Of a DNA stretch of 64,000 nucleotides, positions 34,801-41,792 are shown one piece after another (within the stretch, counting starts at the first letter, position 1; each line of letters begins with the position of its first letter). This stretch comes from Agathobaculum ammoniilyticum. Its GTDB lineage: Bacteria > Bacillota > Clostridia > Oscillospirales > Butyricicoccaceae. The notes below the pieces were generated by a model. That model saw only the letters and a program-made list of their open reading frames with translations, had not been told where the DNA came from and searched no databases. The position numbers and the translations under genes are program-made. The stretch lies in assembly GCF_025567315.1 (NCBI RefSeq), contig NZ_JAOQJE010000003.1, positions 1-64,000 on the forward strand, read 5' to 3'.

Positions 34801-35597
34801 CCCTTGCCGTTATTCCGGTGTTCCCCGGCACGAACTGCGAATATGACACCGCGCGCGCGGTTGAAAACGCGGGCGGCGCGGCCGAGATCGTTGTGGTGCG
34901 TAACTTCTCTGCGGATGCGCTGCACCAGTCCGCCGAGCAGCTTGAGCAGGCTGTCCGCCGCGCGCAGATGGTCATTCTTCCGGGCGGCTTCTCCGGCGGC
35001 GACGAGCCGGATGGCTCGGGTAAGTTTATCGCCTCGTTCCTGCGCAACCCCGCCATCAAGGATAGCATCCACGAGCTGTTGCAAAAGCGCGACGGCCTGA
35101 TGCTCGGCATCTGCAACGGCTTCCAAGCGCTCATTAAGCTCGGCCTTGTCCCCTACGGCGAGATCCGCGACGAAATGACCGGCGACGACCCGACGCTGAC
35201 CTTCAACCTGATCGGCCGCCACCAAAGCTGCTATGTCACCACGCGCGTGGCCTCGGTCAAGAGCCCGTGGCTGTCTGCCTGCGCGGTGGGCGACCTGCAT
35301 TCGATCGCGGTGTCGCACGGTGAGGGCCGCTTTGTTGCCCCGCAGCATGTGATTGACAGCCTTGCGCAGAACGGGCAGATCGCGTTCCAGTACACCGACC
35401 TGACGGGCGAGCCTTCCATGGACATCGCTTGGAACCCGAACGGCTCGCTATGCGCGATCGAGGGCATCACCAGTCCGGACGGCCGCGTGCTCGGCAAGAT
35501 GGGCCACACCGAGCGTTACAGCCCGTTCGTCGGCAGAAATATCTACGGCGAAAAGTACCAGCCGATCTTTGCGGGCGGCGTGCAATACTTCAAGTGA
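31866..35597 (+). CDS. purL: Phosphoribosylformylglycinamidine synthase, single chain
   Basis: This enzyme converts FGAR, glutamine and ATP to FGAM, the fourth step of purine synthesis. At 1243 residues it is the large form with the amidotransferase fused. The synthase part shows YWSDHCRHTTF, FKNETHNHPTEIEPFGGAAT, GATGSSKKH, RCNDFGAGGV and GGKDSMSG. The C-terminal glutaminase has VFPGTNCEYD, GGFSGGDEPDG, the catalytic Cys1083 in GICNGFQ, and His1151/Glu1153 in SHGEG. AGAGGA precedes the start. No other pur genes are adjacent, so it is a stand-alone gene with its own promoter and terminator. Confidence 0.97.
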   Translation: MSVNRCYSEKKPGFDVEARSLFASLHDLLEIKGLTHVRYLCRYDTEGLAPEAYEKAKGIVFSEPMADVCYDEGFPRPAGAHTVLAVEPLPGQFDQRADSCAQCIQLLTGGERPAVSAAKIYVFEGALTDADMDKIRGYLINPVEAREASMDKPATLRVEYAIPTTVASVVGFIHMDEAALSDLLANMGLAMDLDDLKFLQAYFRDEEKRDPTITEVRMVDTYWSDHCRHTTFLTEIDGVKIDDPMVQDAFDRYLRARVEVYGEEKAAKRPVTLMDIATAGAKVLKKRGYLKNLDESEEINACSIKVKALVDGRYEDWLLMFKNETHNHPTEIEPFGGAATCLGGAIRDPLSGRSYVYQAMRVTGAGDPTVPLSETLEHKLPQRKLCQTAAAGYSSYGNQIGLATGLVHEIYHPGYVAKRMEIGAVVGAAPLENVIREVPEAGDIVILLGGKTGRDGCGGATGSSKKHTEESLETCGAEVQKGNPPEERKIQRLFRNGEVTRMIRRCNDFGAGGVSVAIGELADGLDINLDAVPKKYDGLDGTELAISESQERMAVVVRAKDADAFIAAAARENIEAVAVATVTDKNRLCMTWNGNTIVDISRGFLNTNGCAKHVTAEVAALPVPSIACVPEGQTEKEKLLNHASTLGICLERGLVERFDGSIGANSVFMPFGGKYQLTPAQVMAATMPALSGQCETASVMAFGFDPYYTERNPFLGASAAVIESVAKLVAAGCDFETAYLTFQEYFERLGKDPKRFGKPLSALLGAYNAQEELCLGAIGGKDSMSGSFDDMDVPPTLVSFAIAPQDASRLISPEFKAAGHPVYFFDAPYFQDGSPDYQTMKHVWNEVANLIAAGKAVSAWALSVGGIAEGVGKMALGNQIGFAFDESFPTEALYLKNFGGILIEAAEDLPAYWLVGRTTDDGAVTVAGERVPLDELTAAFESRLESVFPTRADAADEHLAKVSWTERSCKAPTVKTAKPLAVIPVFPGTNCEYDTARAVENAGGAAEIVVVRNFSADALHQSAEQLEQAVRRAQMVILPGGFSGGDEPDGSGKFIASFLRNPAIKDSIHELLQKRDGLMLGICNGFQALIKLGLVPYGEIRDEMTGDDPTLTFNLIGRHQSCYVTTRVASVKSPWLSACAVGDLHSIAVSHGEGRFVAPQHVIDSLAQNGQIAFQYTDLTGEPSMDIAWNPNGSLCAIEGITSPDGRVLGKMGHTERYSPFVGRNIYGEKYQPIFAGGVQYFK

Positions 35598-35608
35598 TAG
35601 CAACCGGA

Positions 35609-35632
35609 AAAGCGCCCCGCAAGGGGCGCTTT
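35609..35632 (+). terminator. Terminator of purL
   Basis: AAAGCGCCCC (35609-35618), loop GCAA, GGGGCGCTTT (35623-35632), then ATT. It is short and followed 22 bases later by the thioesterase gene. Confidence 0.85.
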
Positions 35633-35654
35633 ATTCCCAAAAGGAGCGTTTTCC

Positions 35655-36062
35655 ATGACCCCCTATGAACACAAGGTCCAATATTACGAGACGGACGGTA
35701 TGGGTATCGTCCATCACTCCAACTATATCCGCTGGTTCGAGGAAGCCCGCGTCGACCTGCTCGAACAGCTCGGTTACGGATACGACCGCATCGAGGCCGA
35801 GGGCTTCGGCAGTCCGGTGCTCGAGGTCTGCTGCAAATACAAAACCATGGCGCATTTCGGAGATATGGTGTCAATCTCCGCGCATATCATCGAATACAAC
35901 GGCGTCCGTATGGCGCTGCGGTATGAGGTGCGCGACGCGCAGACCGGCGAGTTGCGCTGCGAGGGAGAAAGCCGGCACTGCTTTATGGGGCGCGAGGGGC
36001 GTCCCGTCTCGCTGAAGCGAAGCTGGCCCGCGCTCGACCGGGTATTTGCCGCACAGTTATAA
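35655..36062 (+). CDS. YbgC/4HBT-type acyl-CoA thioesterase
   Basis: The 135-residue protein is a hotdog thioesterase of the 4-hydroxybenzoyl-CoA thioesterase/YbgC group. The active-site motif is VQYYETDGMGIVHHSNYIRW with the catalytic Asp, followed by FEEAR as usual. GGAGCG precedes the ATG. It is different in type from the PaaI-like thioesterase at 12237. Substrate unknown; family members act on short-chain, aromatic or acyl-ACP thioesters. Confidence 0.92.
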   Translation: MTPYEHKVQYYETDGMGIVHHSNYIRWFEEARVDLLEQLGYGYDRIEAEGFGSPVLEVCCKYKTMAHFGDMVSISAHIIEYNGVRMALRYEVRDAQTGELRCEGESRHCFMGREGRPVSLKRSWPALDRVFAAQL

Positions 36063-36067
36063 GAAGC

Positions 36068-36097
36068 AAGCAGCCGCACCTACCGGTACGGCTGCTT
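36068..36097. terminator. Terminator between the thioesterase and MerR genes
   Basis: AAGCAGCCG (36068-36076) and CGGCTGCTT (36089-36097) with TTCTTTTA downstream. The convergent MerR gene ends 6 bases further on. Confidence 0.85.
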
Positions 36098-36102
36098 TTC
36101 TT

Positions 36103-36921
36103 TTATGCCCCCTTTTTGCGGACCGGATAGCACACCTCGGTCACCAGTTCATCCGGATTTTGCGTTTCGTTCGGGCCGACATGATAGATCGAGAACGACA
36201 GCCCATCAAACACATATCCATTGTCCCGTACCCATGCCGCAACCGCGGCGTTCACCTCGCTGATCTTTTCGTAGCTTCCCGTGTAAACGGCGGAAGCCAT
36301 GAAAACCGGCGGCACTGTCTTGAATTTGACATGCTCCGTATCCTGATACCTGCCCTTGACCGAATACTGTATCTCCACGTCCACATCGCGGTCCCGATAT
36401 TCCGTATCATGGTATATGCCCACCGCGCAGCACGGGCCGTCCGGCTGCAGCCCCAGCGCGGCGGTTTCTTTCATCAGCGTATGCCACAGCCGTCCCTCAT
36501 AGCTGTACGCCGGCAGGATATCCCGCACGCTCGCGACATATCTTGCGGGCAAGGTTTTACACGTCACTTCGTATTTCATATTGCATTCATCCTTTCCCAA
36601 TCGATGCAGCGCGCTTTCCAGCCGTAGAAGCTGGCTGTTTGCCCGCTCCCGTTCCTCAAGCAGCTCTTTTCTCCGCTGGCGGAGCGCGCGCTCCAGCGTC
36701 CGCTCCCCACCCCGTATGATTTCTCCGATCAGAGCCACACCAAACCCTATATCGCGCAGCGCCGCGATTCGCGCCGCTTCCACAAGCTGGCACTCCTCAT
36801 AGTAGCGGTATCCGGATGTTTCATCGATATACGCGGGACAGAGCAGGCCGTTCTCATCATAATACCGCAGCATGCGAATACTGATGCGGGAAAGGCCGGA
36901 AAACTCGCCGATTTTTAGCAT
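36103..36921 (-). CDS. MerR-family regulator with GyrI-like effector domain
   Basis: The 272-residue protein has the MerR helix-turn-helix (LKIGEFSGLSRISIRMLRYY, residues 2-21, then YRYYEECQLVEAARIAALRD), a long coiled coil at about 80-115 and a C-terminal effector domain of the GyrI/AraC-E type. This resembles BmrR/BltR-like multidrug sensors. ATG 36921 (MLKIGE) is the usual start; the frame runs further to 36966. Its promoter has a 19-base spacer typical of MerR targets, so it regulates itself. No drug pump is adjacent. Confidence 0.92.
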   Translation of the reverse strand: MLKIGEFSGLSRISIRMLRYYDENGLLCPAYIDETSGYRYYEECQLVEAARIAALRDIGFGVALIGEIIRGGERTLERALRQRRKELLEERERANSQLLRLESALHRLGKDECNMKYEVTCKTLPARYVASVRDILPAYSYEGRLWHTLMKETAALGLQPDGPCCAVGIYHDTEYRDRDVDVEIQYSVKGRYQDTEHVKFKTVPPVFMASAVYTGSYEKISEVNAAVAAWVRDNGYVFDGLSFSIYHVGPNETQNPDELVTEVCYPVRKKGA

Positions 36922-36970
36922 GGTTATTCTCCTTTCACAGATATCCGTGTCTTTTCTTGAGCTCACGGCC

Positions 36971-37001
36971 AGTATAGCCCCTTACACCGTGTCAGAGTCA
37001 A
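36971..37001 (-). promoter_or_regulatory. MerR-type promoter with 19-base spacer and dyad
   Basis: -35 TTGACT (36996-37001) and -10 TATACT (36971-36976) on the minus strand are 19 bases apart. CTCTGACAC and GTGTAAGGGG form a near-palindrome in the spacer. This is the geometry MerR activators untwist. Confidence 0.85.
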
Positions 37002-37017
37002 GCCCTTGAACAAAAAA

Positions 37018-37045
37018 AGATCCACCGGATTTTTCCGATGGATCT
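37018..37045 (-). terminator. Terminator of the SLH gene
   Basis: GATCCACCGG (37019-37028) and CCGATGGATC (37035-37044), followed by T7 on the minus strand. Confidence 0.88.
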
Positions 37046-37050
37046 GTTGT

Positions 37051-38148
37051 TTACGGGCGGGTATAATAAATGACGGTCACTTCTCCGTTTACGATCGAAG
37101 GATAGCAGTAGTTATAAATGCTGCCCGTACTGACCGGCGATTTTATCTGATGATAAGGCTGCGACACATCAATTGCCACGCAGCTCGCAGCGACCGGATA
37201 AGCGGTAGTCCCCGCTGCCTCTCCGGCCTGATGATTCAGTACAAGCTGGCCGGCAGTATAAACACCCGTTCGGTCGATCGGCTGGTTTTCCTCCAGCGTA
37301 ATATACATCACGCCATTTTCCTGCCGCAGCTTGGAATAGCGCATCAGCTCGCCATAATGGACGGTCGGGTCATAATTCTCAATCACCACGTCGCAGTAGC
37401 TCTGCGCGCCGATGCAGACGTTGACAATATCGCCGCGGGCTTGATAGGCTGCGCCGCCGCCCTGCTCGCGCAAATGGGTGGCGCGATACAGCATGACCGC
37501 CATCTCCGCGCGCGTGACGTTCATCTTGGGGTTCAGCCTGCCATCCGAGCCGCCGATCACCTTTGCAGCCACCAGCGCACTGACGGAATCCGCTGCATAC
37601 ACGGCAACCTGGCCGGCATCCGAAAAGCCCGAGAGCGTTCCAGCACTCAGGTCGAGCTGGGTGCGGTCGATCGTGCGCTTGAGAAATACCATCGCGTCCT
37701 CGCGCGTCATGGGCCGGCTGGGCAGGAAGCGGTTATCCGCTGTCCCGTTCGCCACGCCAAAGGCCTTGGCCGCTGTCACCGCCTTGCTGTAATAGGCATC
37801 CTGCGGCACATCGGCAAAGCTTCCCTGAGGCGCGATCGCACCGCTGTCCAACGCCTCGCTCATGCCGTACGCCCGATCCAGCATAACGATGAAATCCGCG
37901 CGTGTGATAGAGTTGCCCGGATAGAACAGATGGTTCCCGCCGCCCTTGACAACGCCGTTCATTGCCAGCGTATCGATCTCGCGGTGAGCCCATGCGTAGC
38001 CCTCTGCAACATCATAAAAATAAACCGAGTGATCGGGCAAATACGCATAGGTCTTTGTGTTGTCCGTCGCGAACGCCGCAGTCAGCACGCTCACCGCAAC
38101 GACGGCAACAAGCAGCAGCAACGCTGCCAGCTTACGCGTTCTTGTCAT
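37051..38148 (-). CDS. Secreted S-layer homology (SLH) protein
   Basis: The 365-residue protein starts with a signal peptide (KLAALLLLVAVVAVSVLTAA then FATDN) and carries three SLH modules at about residues 40-220. Each shows the pattern W/Y-A-I-T-G and an I/V-TRADFIVML type motif: SITRADFIVMLDRAYG, RPMTREDAMVFLKRTI, NVTRAEMAVMLYRATH. SLH modules bind pyruvylated cell-wall polymers and hold proteins on the surface. The C-terminal 130 residues (from GDIVNVCIGAQSY) are an unknown beta domain. ATG 38148 follows AAGGAGAAG. Confidence 0.92.
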   Translation of the reverse strand: MTRTRKLAALLLLVAVVAVSVLTAAFATDNTKTYAYLPDHSVYFYDVAEGYAWAHREIDTLAMNGVVKGGGNHLFYPGNSITRADFIVMLDRAYGMSEALDSGAIAPQGSFADVPQDAYYSKAVTAAKAFGVANGTADNRFLPSRPMTREDAMVFLKRTIDRTQLDLSAGTLSGFSDAGQVAVYAADSVSALVAAKVIGGSDGRLNPKMNVTRAEMAVMLYRATHLREQGGGAAYQARGDIVNVCIGAQSYCDVVIENYDPTVHYGELMRYSKLRQENGVMYITLEENQPIDRTGVYTAGQLVLNHQAGEAAGTTAYPVAASCVAIDVSQPYHQIKSPVSTGSIYNYCYPSIVNGEVTVIYYTRP

Positions 38149-38215
38149 AATCTTCTCCTTGCTGTAAGGTTGAAAACATGGGTTGTATTCACCACCCATG
38201 CAAACTTACTGCAAG

Positions 38216-38257
38216 ATTATAACACATTGCTCCCCACTTGACAAGTTATAACTTGAC
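38216..38257 (-). promoter_or_regulatory. Promoter of the SLH gene with two nested palindromes
   Basis: Minus-strand -35 TTGTCA (38239-38244), 17-base spacer, -10 TATAAT (38216-38221). The -35 is inside ACTTGACAAGT (38236-38246), which overlaps a second perfect palindrome CAAGTTATAACTTG (38242-38255). The leader also has CATGGGT/ACCCATG (about 38177-38200). Confidence 0.75.
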
Positions 38258-38291
38258 TAAAAATGTCACATCTGCCTTTGCTACCAACTTT

Positions 38292-39203
38292 TCACGCACC
38301 ATTTCCCGCTATTTTCCCTGTATTTTCCCCAGATGGACGACATTTTACAGTCAGCCAGGCCGCCGCGGCAAGGAGCAGCGGCACTCCGCCCACCAGTCCA
38401 GCCACCGTGGGGCCCAGCAGGCGACTTCCAGCCTCGGCCGAGGGCAGGAACATCATCGGCGCCGAAATCACTGCATTCAATCCGCCATGCGCCAGTGCGG
38501 CGGGCCAAATGCTGCCACAGCGTTCTGTCAGCGCATGCAGCAGCGTGCCGACGGCCGTACAGAACACACACATCATGACGACCCCCATCCACGGAAATCC
38601 CGCATAACCCAGGCCATAATTGTGGCCGCGCACCGTCATCGGCGCATGCCACACGCCCCAGATAACACCGCCGAGCAGGCAGGCCGGCACTGGAGTCAGG
38701 CGGCGCCGCAGCGCTGGATAGAGCAGCCCGCGCCAGCCAAGCTCTTCTCCCGCGCCGGCGGCCACGTTGAGAAACGGCCCCATAAAAACCGCCACCACGA
38801 TCTGCAATGCTGCCATGCCGCGAATCTGGCCATTCGAATAAGCCTGCGCCGCCGCACCGCTAAACGCGCGCATATATCCCATTGAGGGATCAAACTGGCT
38901 GCGGAACAAGCCAAAATACAAAATGCCTCCCAGCAGCACCGCCAGCGCGGGCGCGAACCAGGCCGTCAGATACCAGCGCCCGTTCCCTTGAAAGCGCGGG
39001 TGCAGCGGCAGGTCCAGTCCTCCCTCGCTTCGGGTTACTATCCATACCGCCAGCACGCCTGCGGATGGGCCGAACATTCCCAGCCCTGCCGCAGCCAGCT
39101 CCGCAACAGGCATCCCCATCACAACCGGTCCGCTGATGCCAATGCTCCAAAACGTCCATGTCAGCCCGAAGGTCGTGACCAAGTAAATCAGGATGCGTTT
39201 CAT
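38292..39203 (-). CDS. CPBP-family intramembrane metalloprotease
   Basis: The 303-residue membrane protein has about eight segments and the CPBP (CAAX protease/Abi) motifs: EELGWRGLLYP (motif 1, Glu-Glu), FxxxH as GGVIWGVWHAPM and the GSIWPAALAHGGLNAVI region. Such proteins act in prenylated-protein-like processing or in self-immunity to bacteriocins. Its start overlaps the end of the SdpI-like gene (ATGA), which favours an immunity or envelope-stress role. The family motifs are clear, the function is inferred. Confidence 0.9.
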   Translation of the reverse strand: MKRILIYLVTTFGLTWTFWSIGISGPVVMGMPVAELAAAGLGMFGPSAGVLAVWIVTRSEGGLDLPLHPRFQGNGRWYLTAWFAPALAVLLGGILYFGLFRSQFDPSMGYMRAFSGAAAQAYSNGQIRGMAALQIVVAVFMGPFLNVAAGAGEELGWRGLLYPALRRRLTPVPACLLGGVIWGVWHAPMTVRGHNYGLGYAGFPWMGVVMMCVFCTAVGTLLHALTERCGSIWPAALAHGGLNAVISAPMMFLPSAEAGSRLLGPTVAGLVGGVPLLLAAAAWLTVKCRPSGENTGKIAGNGA

Positions 39204-39856
39204 GCCCGCCCCCTTTGCTCCGCGCGGAACCACAGGTAGCTCAGCACGGTCGGCACCAACGCCGCCAGCAGCAGCGGCCCGAACAGCAGCGCGATCCGCG
39301 CCGTATTATTGGGTATAAACGCGCCCAGCAGACCGACCACGCCTGCCGCGAAAAACATGCGGCCGCCAATGCGGTGTGTGCGTGTCCATACCGCTTCACT
39401 GGACAATGTCCACGGATTTTTGATGCCGCAGTACCAATTCATGCGGATTTTGGGCATCATATTCCCCACATACACCATGACCAAGCTGACCACCAAACAT
39501 ACCGCCATCGCCACATTGACCGTACCCGGGCGCAGTCCCTCAACCACACAGATGCCGTTCATAATAATCAGGAACAGCATCATCATGAGCTGGAAGCCGA
39601 TATAGGACCCGAAAAACTTATTATAATTGCGTCTCTTCGGGTCGAGCGCCGGCATACCATAGAACAGCGCCGCTAGCAGCGGCGACAGGCCCGCAACCAG
39701 CCACAGGTGCCACTTCGGCTCATAGCCCACCTCGCCGCCGAAATCCCAGCTCATTGGGATCCGCGCCGGTAGCCTGCTGTATACCGCCGCGGCCAGTACC
39801 AGCGGCACCAGCGCCAATATCCAGACAAAAATTTGGGCTTTACCGATTTTTTTCAT
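39200..39856 (-). CDS. sdpI: SdpI-family membrane protein
   Basis: The 218-residue protein has about six hydrophobic segments. The first part (ALVPLVLAAAVYSRLPARIP, then MSWDFGGEVGY) is the DUF1648 region, and the last part (GIKNPWTLSSEAVWTRTHRI, residues about 140-159) is the SdpI/YhfL signature. In Bacillus, SdpI protects cells from the SdpC toxin and traps the repressor SdpR. No sdpC-like toxin gene is here. It overlaps the ArsR gene by 17 bases upstream and the CPBP gene downstream. Confidence 0.9.
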   Translation of the reverse strand: MKKIGKAQIFVWILALVPLVLAAAVYSRLPARIPMSWDFGGEVGYEPKWHLWLVAGLSPLLAALFYGMPALDPKRRNYNKFFGSYIGFQLMMMLFLIIMNGICVVEGLRPGTVNVAMAVCLVVSLVMVYVGNMMPKIRMNWYCGIKNPWTLSSEAVWTRTHRIGGRMFFAAGVVGLLGAFIPNNTARIALLFGPLLLAALVPTVLSYLWFRAEQRGRA

Positions 39857-40124
39857 GCTTATCTCCACCTTTCAATGCCGTGACCCATTCCAGGATCTCG
39901 TCGACCACAGACATGTTGAGTTCATAGTAGATGTACTTTCCCTGCTTATCGTCCAGCACCAGCCCCGCGTCACGCAGAATCGACAAATGGTGCGAAACCG
40001 TCGCTCCGGAAACCTGAAAATGGGCCGCGATATCACCCGCCGCCATCGGACCCGCGCGCAGCAGCGCGAGGATATCCCGCCGGATCGGGTCGCTGAGCGC
40101 CTTAAAACTTTTTTGGAACCCCAT
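39840..40124 (-). CDS. ArsR/SdpR-family repressor
   Basis: The 94-residue protein is a small winged helix of the ArsR family with the autorepressor (SdpR) pattern: FKALSDPIRRDILALLRAGP, then AGDIAAHFQVSGATVSHHLS (recognition helix) and YIYYELNMSVVDEILEWV. It lacks metal-binding cysteines. It heads the sdpR-sdpI-CPBP operon and probably represses it through the 28-bp palindrome upstream. ATG 40124 gives the usual MGFQKSFKAL start. Confidence 0.93.
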   Translation of the reverse strand: MGFQKSFKALSDPIRRDILALLRAGPMAAGDIAAHFQVSGATVSHHLSILRDAGLVLDDKQGKYIYYELNMSVVDEILEWVTALKGGDKHEKNR

Positions 40125-40162
40125 TCCCGCACACCTCTTTCCGGCGCATAGCCGCGCCTGCA

Positions 40163-40217
40163 TTTTATTTAGATAATTATCTAAATAAAAGATACTATCC
40201 CTTCTTCAAGATGTCAA
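40163..40217 (-). promoter_or_regulatory. Promoter and perfect palindromic operator of the sdpR operon
   Basis: A 28-base perfect palindrome covers 40163-40190 (core TTTAGATAA/TTATCTAAA). It overlaps the -10 (TATCTT, 40189-40194) and the start site of a promoter with -35 TTGACA (40212-40217) and 17-base spacer. An ArsR dimer bound here would block transcription. Confidence 0.85.
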
Positions 40218-40311
40218 GCATTATTTTGATATTTTTCTAAATGATTGTCCGCAAGGCTATTTCCCGGCAATCATAACCACCGGCTTAGCAGGTGGTTCTC
40301 GCTTACAATAA

Positions 40312-40341
40312 AAAATCCCAAGGCAAAAGCCTTGGGATTTT
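40312..40341 (-). terminator. Terminator of rpsT
   Basis: AAAATCCCAAGGC (40312-40324), loop AAAA, GCCTTGGGATTTT (40329-40341): 13-bp perfect stem. Confidence 0.93.
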
Positions 40342-40351
40342 GGAAGGCAGG

Positions 40352-40615
40352 TTACGCCATGCCGTTGAGCTTAACGGTCATCTTGCTCTTTTTGTTGGCC
40401 GCGTTGTTCTTATGCAGGAGGTGCTTGGCAGCCGCCTGATCAACCGCCTTGACAGCAGTCGTATAAGCAACAGTCGCTTCCGCCTTATCGCCAGCAGCAA
40501 CGGCCGTATCGAACTTCTTCAGCGTGGTCTTGAGCGCGCTCTTCGCCATCTGGTTGTTCATCGCCTTGACAGCGTTCACCTTGACGCGCTTCTTTGCAGA
40601 CTTGATGTTGGGCAT
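40352..40615 (-). CDS. rpsT: 30S ribosomal protein S20
   Basis: S20 binds 16S rRNA early in small-subunit assembly. The 87-residue lysine-rich helical protein begins MPNIKSAKKRVKV and has KSALKTTLKKF and AAAKHLLHKNNAANKKSKM, all standard. AGGAGGTG lies in front of the ATG. It is divergent from gpr, a common arrangement in Clostridia. Confidence 0.97.
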   Translation of the reverse strand: MPNIKSAKKRVKVNAVKAMNNQMAKSALKTTLKKFDTAVAAGDKAEATVAYTTAVKAVDQAAAKHLLHKNNAANKKSKMTVKLNGMA

Positions 40616-40828
40616 TCCGAAAACACCTCCTTTTTTCTCTATTCGTCAGTAGTTCTATTCTACCATCAGTTTTTTCAAATTGCAAGCATTTTTTCCTCTT
40701 TTTCGAATTTTAATTCTCCCACCCGCTTTCCCTCACTGACAGCGGCGCCCCGACGCCGCCCTTTCTTCCCGCGCGCCCTGTATAAAACCGGCCGCCTCTC
40801 GCAAACTACAAAAAAAGGAGGGAGCGAC

Positions 40829-41716
40829 ATGTCTTTTCGCACAGACCTTGCGGTCGAGGCGATCGAAAACATGGATCAGGCCGCTGATCACCAGCAGGTC
40901 AGGCAAACCGAACGTACGCTGGAGGGCTTTTCCGTCAATGAGGTAGAGATCCGCACCGATCATGCGGCACGGGAGATCGGCAAGCCGCGCGGCCGGTACC
41001 TGACGCTGGAGTTAGACGCGCTGATCCGCCGTGAGGAGGACGCATTCCCCCGCGCCTGCCGCGCACTGAGTACGCTGCTGCGCGAGCTGCTTCCCTCCCA
41101 AGCTCCGGACGGCCCCGTTCTGGTCGCCGGACTCGGCAACCGCATGATCACGCCGGACGCGATCGGCCCGCAGGCGGCCGACCATGTGATCGCCACACGA
41201 CATCTGGTCGAACAGGTACCCGATGTGTTTTCTTCCTGGCGTCCGGTTTCCGCGCTGGCGCCCGGTGTCCTGGGACAAACCGGCGTTGAGACGGGCGAGG
41301 TGGTTTGCGGCGTACTCGACCGTATCCGCCCCTCGGCCGTGCTCGCTATCGACGCGCTAGCGGCCGGACGCCTCTCACGCCTGCTGCGCACGGTTCAGCT
41401 TGCGGACACCGGCATCACGCCGGGAGCGGGCGTGGGCAACGCACGCGCCGCGCTGAACGAACAGACGCTCGGCGTGCCGGTCATCGCCATCGGTGTGCCA
41501 ACCGTCGTGGATGGCGCGACGCTCGCGCACGAGATCGCGGGGCAGCTCGGCGGGCCGACCTGCGAAGCGCTGGAAGACCTTTCCCGTCCCGTGATGATTA
41601 CCACGCGCGATATCGACCGCGAGGTCGCGGATATCTCCCGTATGATCGGCTACGCGGTCAATATGGCTCTGCACCCGCATCTCACCGTTTCGGATATCGA
41701 CCTGTATCTGTCCTGA
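40829..41716 (+). CDS. gpr: Germination protease GPR
   Basis: GPR degrades small acid-soluble spore proteins at germination; it is made as a zymogen in the forespore and removes its own N-terminal propeptide. The 295-residue protein starts MSFRTDLAVEA, and the TDLAVE stretch is the cleavage-like site. Further family marks are VAGLGNRMITPDAIGP, TGVETGEVV, AIDALAAGRLSRL and GAGVGNAR. Length is a little under the Bacillus protein (368), as in other Clostridia. AAAGGAGGG precedes the start. It is followed by spoIIP, a conserved pairing. Confidence 0.96.
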   Translation: MSFRTDLAVEAIENMDQAADHQQVRQTERTLEGFSVNEVEIRTDHAAREIGKPRGRYLTLELDALIRREEDAFPRACRALSTLLRELLPSQAPDGPVLVAGLGNRMITPDAIGPQAADHVIATRHLVEQVPDVFSSWRPVSALAPGVLGQTGVETGEVVCGVLDRIRPSAVLAIDALAAGRLSRLLRTVQLADTGITPGAGVGNARAALNEQTLGVPVIAIGVPTVVDGATLAHEIAGQLGGPTCEALEDLSRPVMITTRDIDREVADISRMIGYAVNMALHPHLTVSDIDLYLS

Positions 41717-41792
41717 AACAATCGTCACGATTCGGTCATACTCGCACGTTGCCGCGCGTATGATAGAGACAAGACTTAGGGAGGTGGCGGAT

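Noticed and set aside
41717..41792. Sigma-E or sigma-G promoter between gpr and spoIIP
   Set aside because: Some CATA-like hexamers exist (GGTCATAC, CGTATGAT) but spacing and match are too poor to claim.
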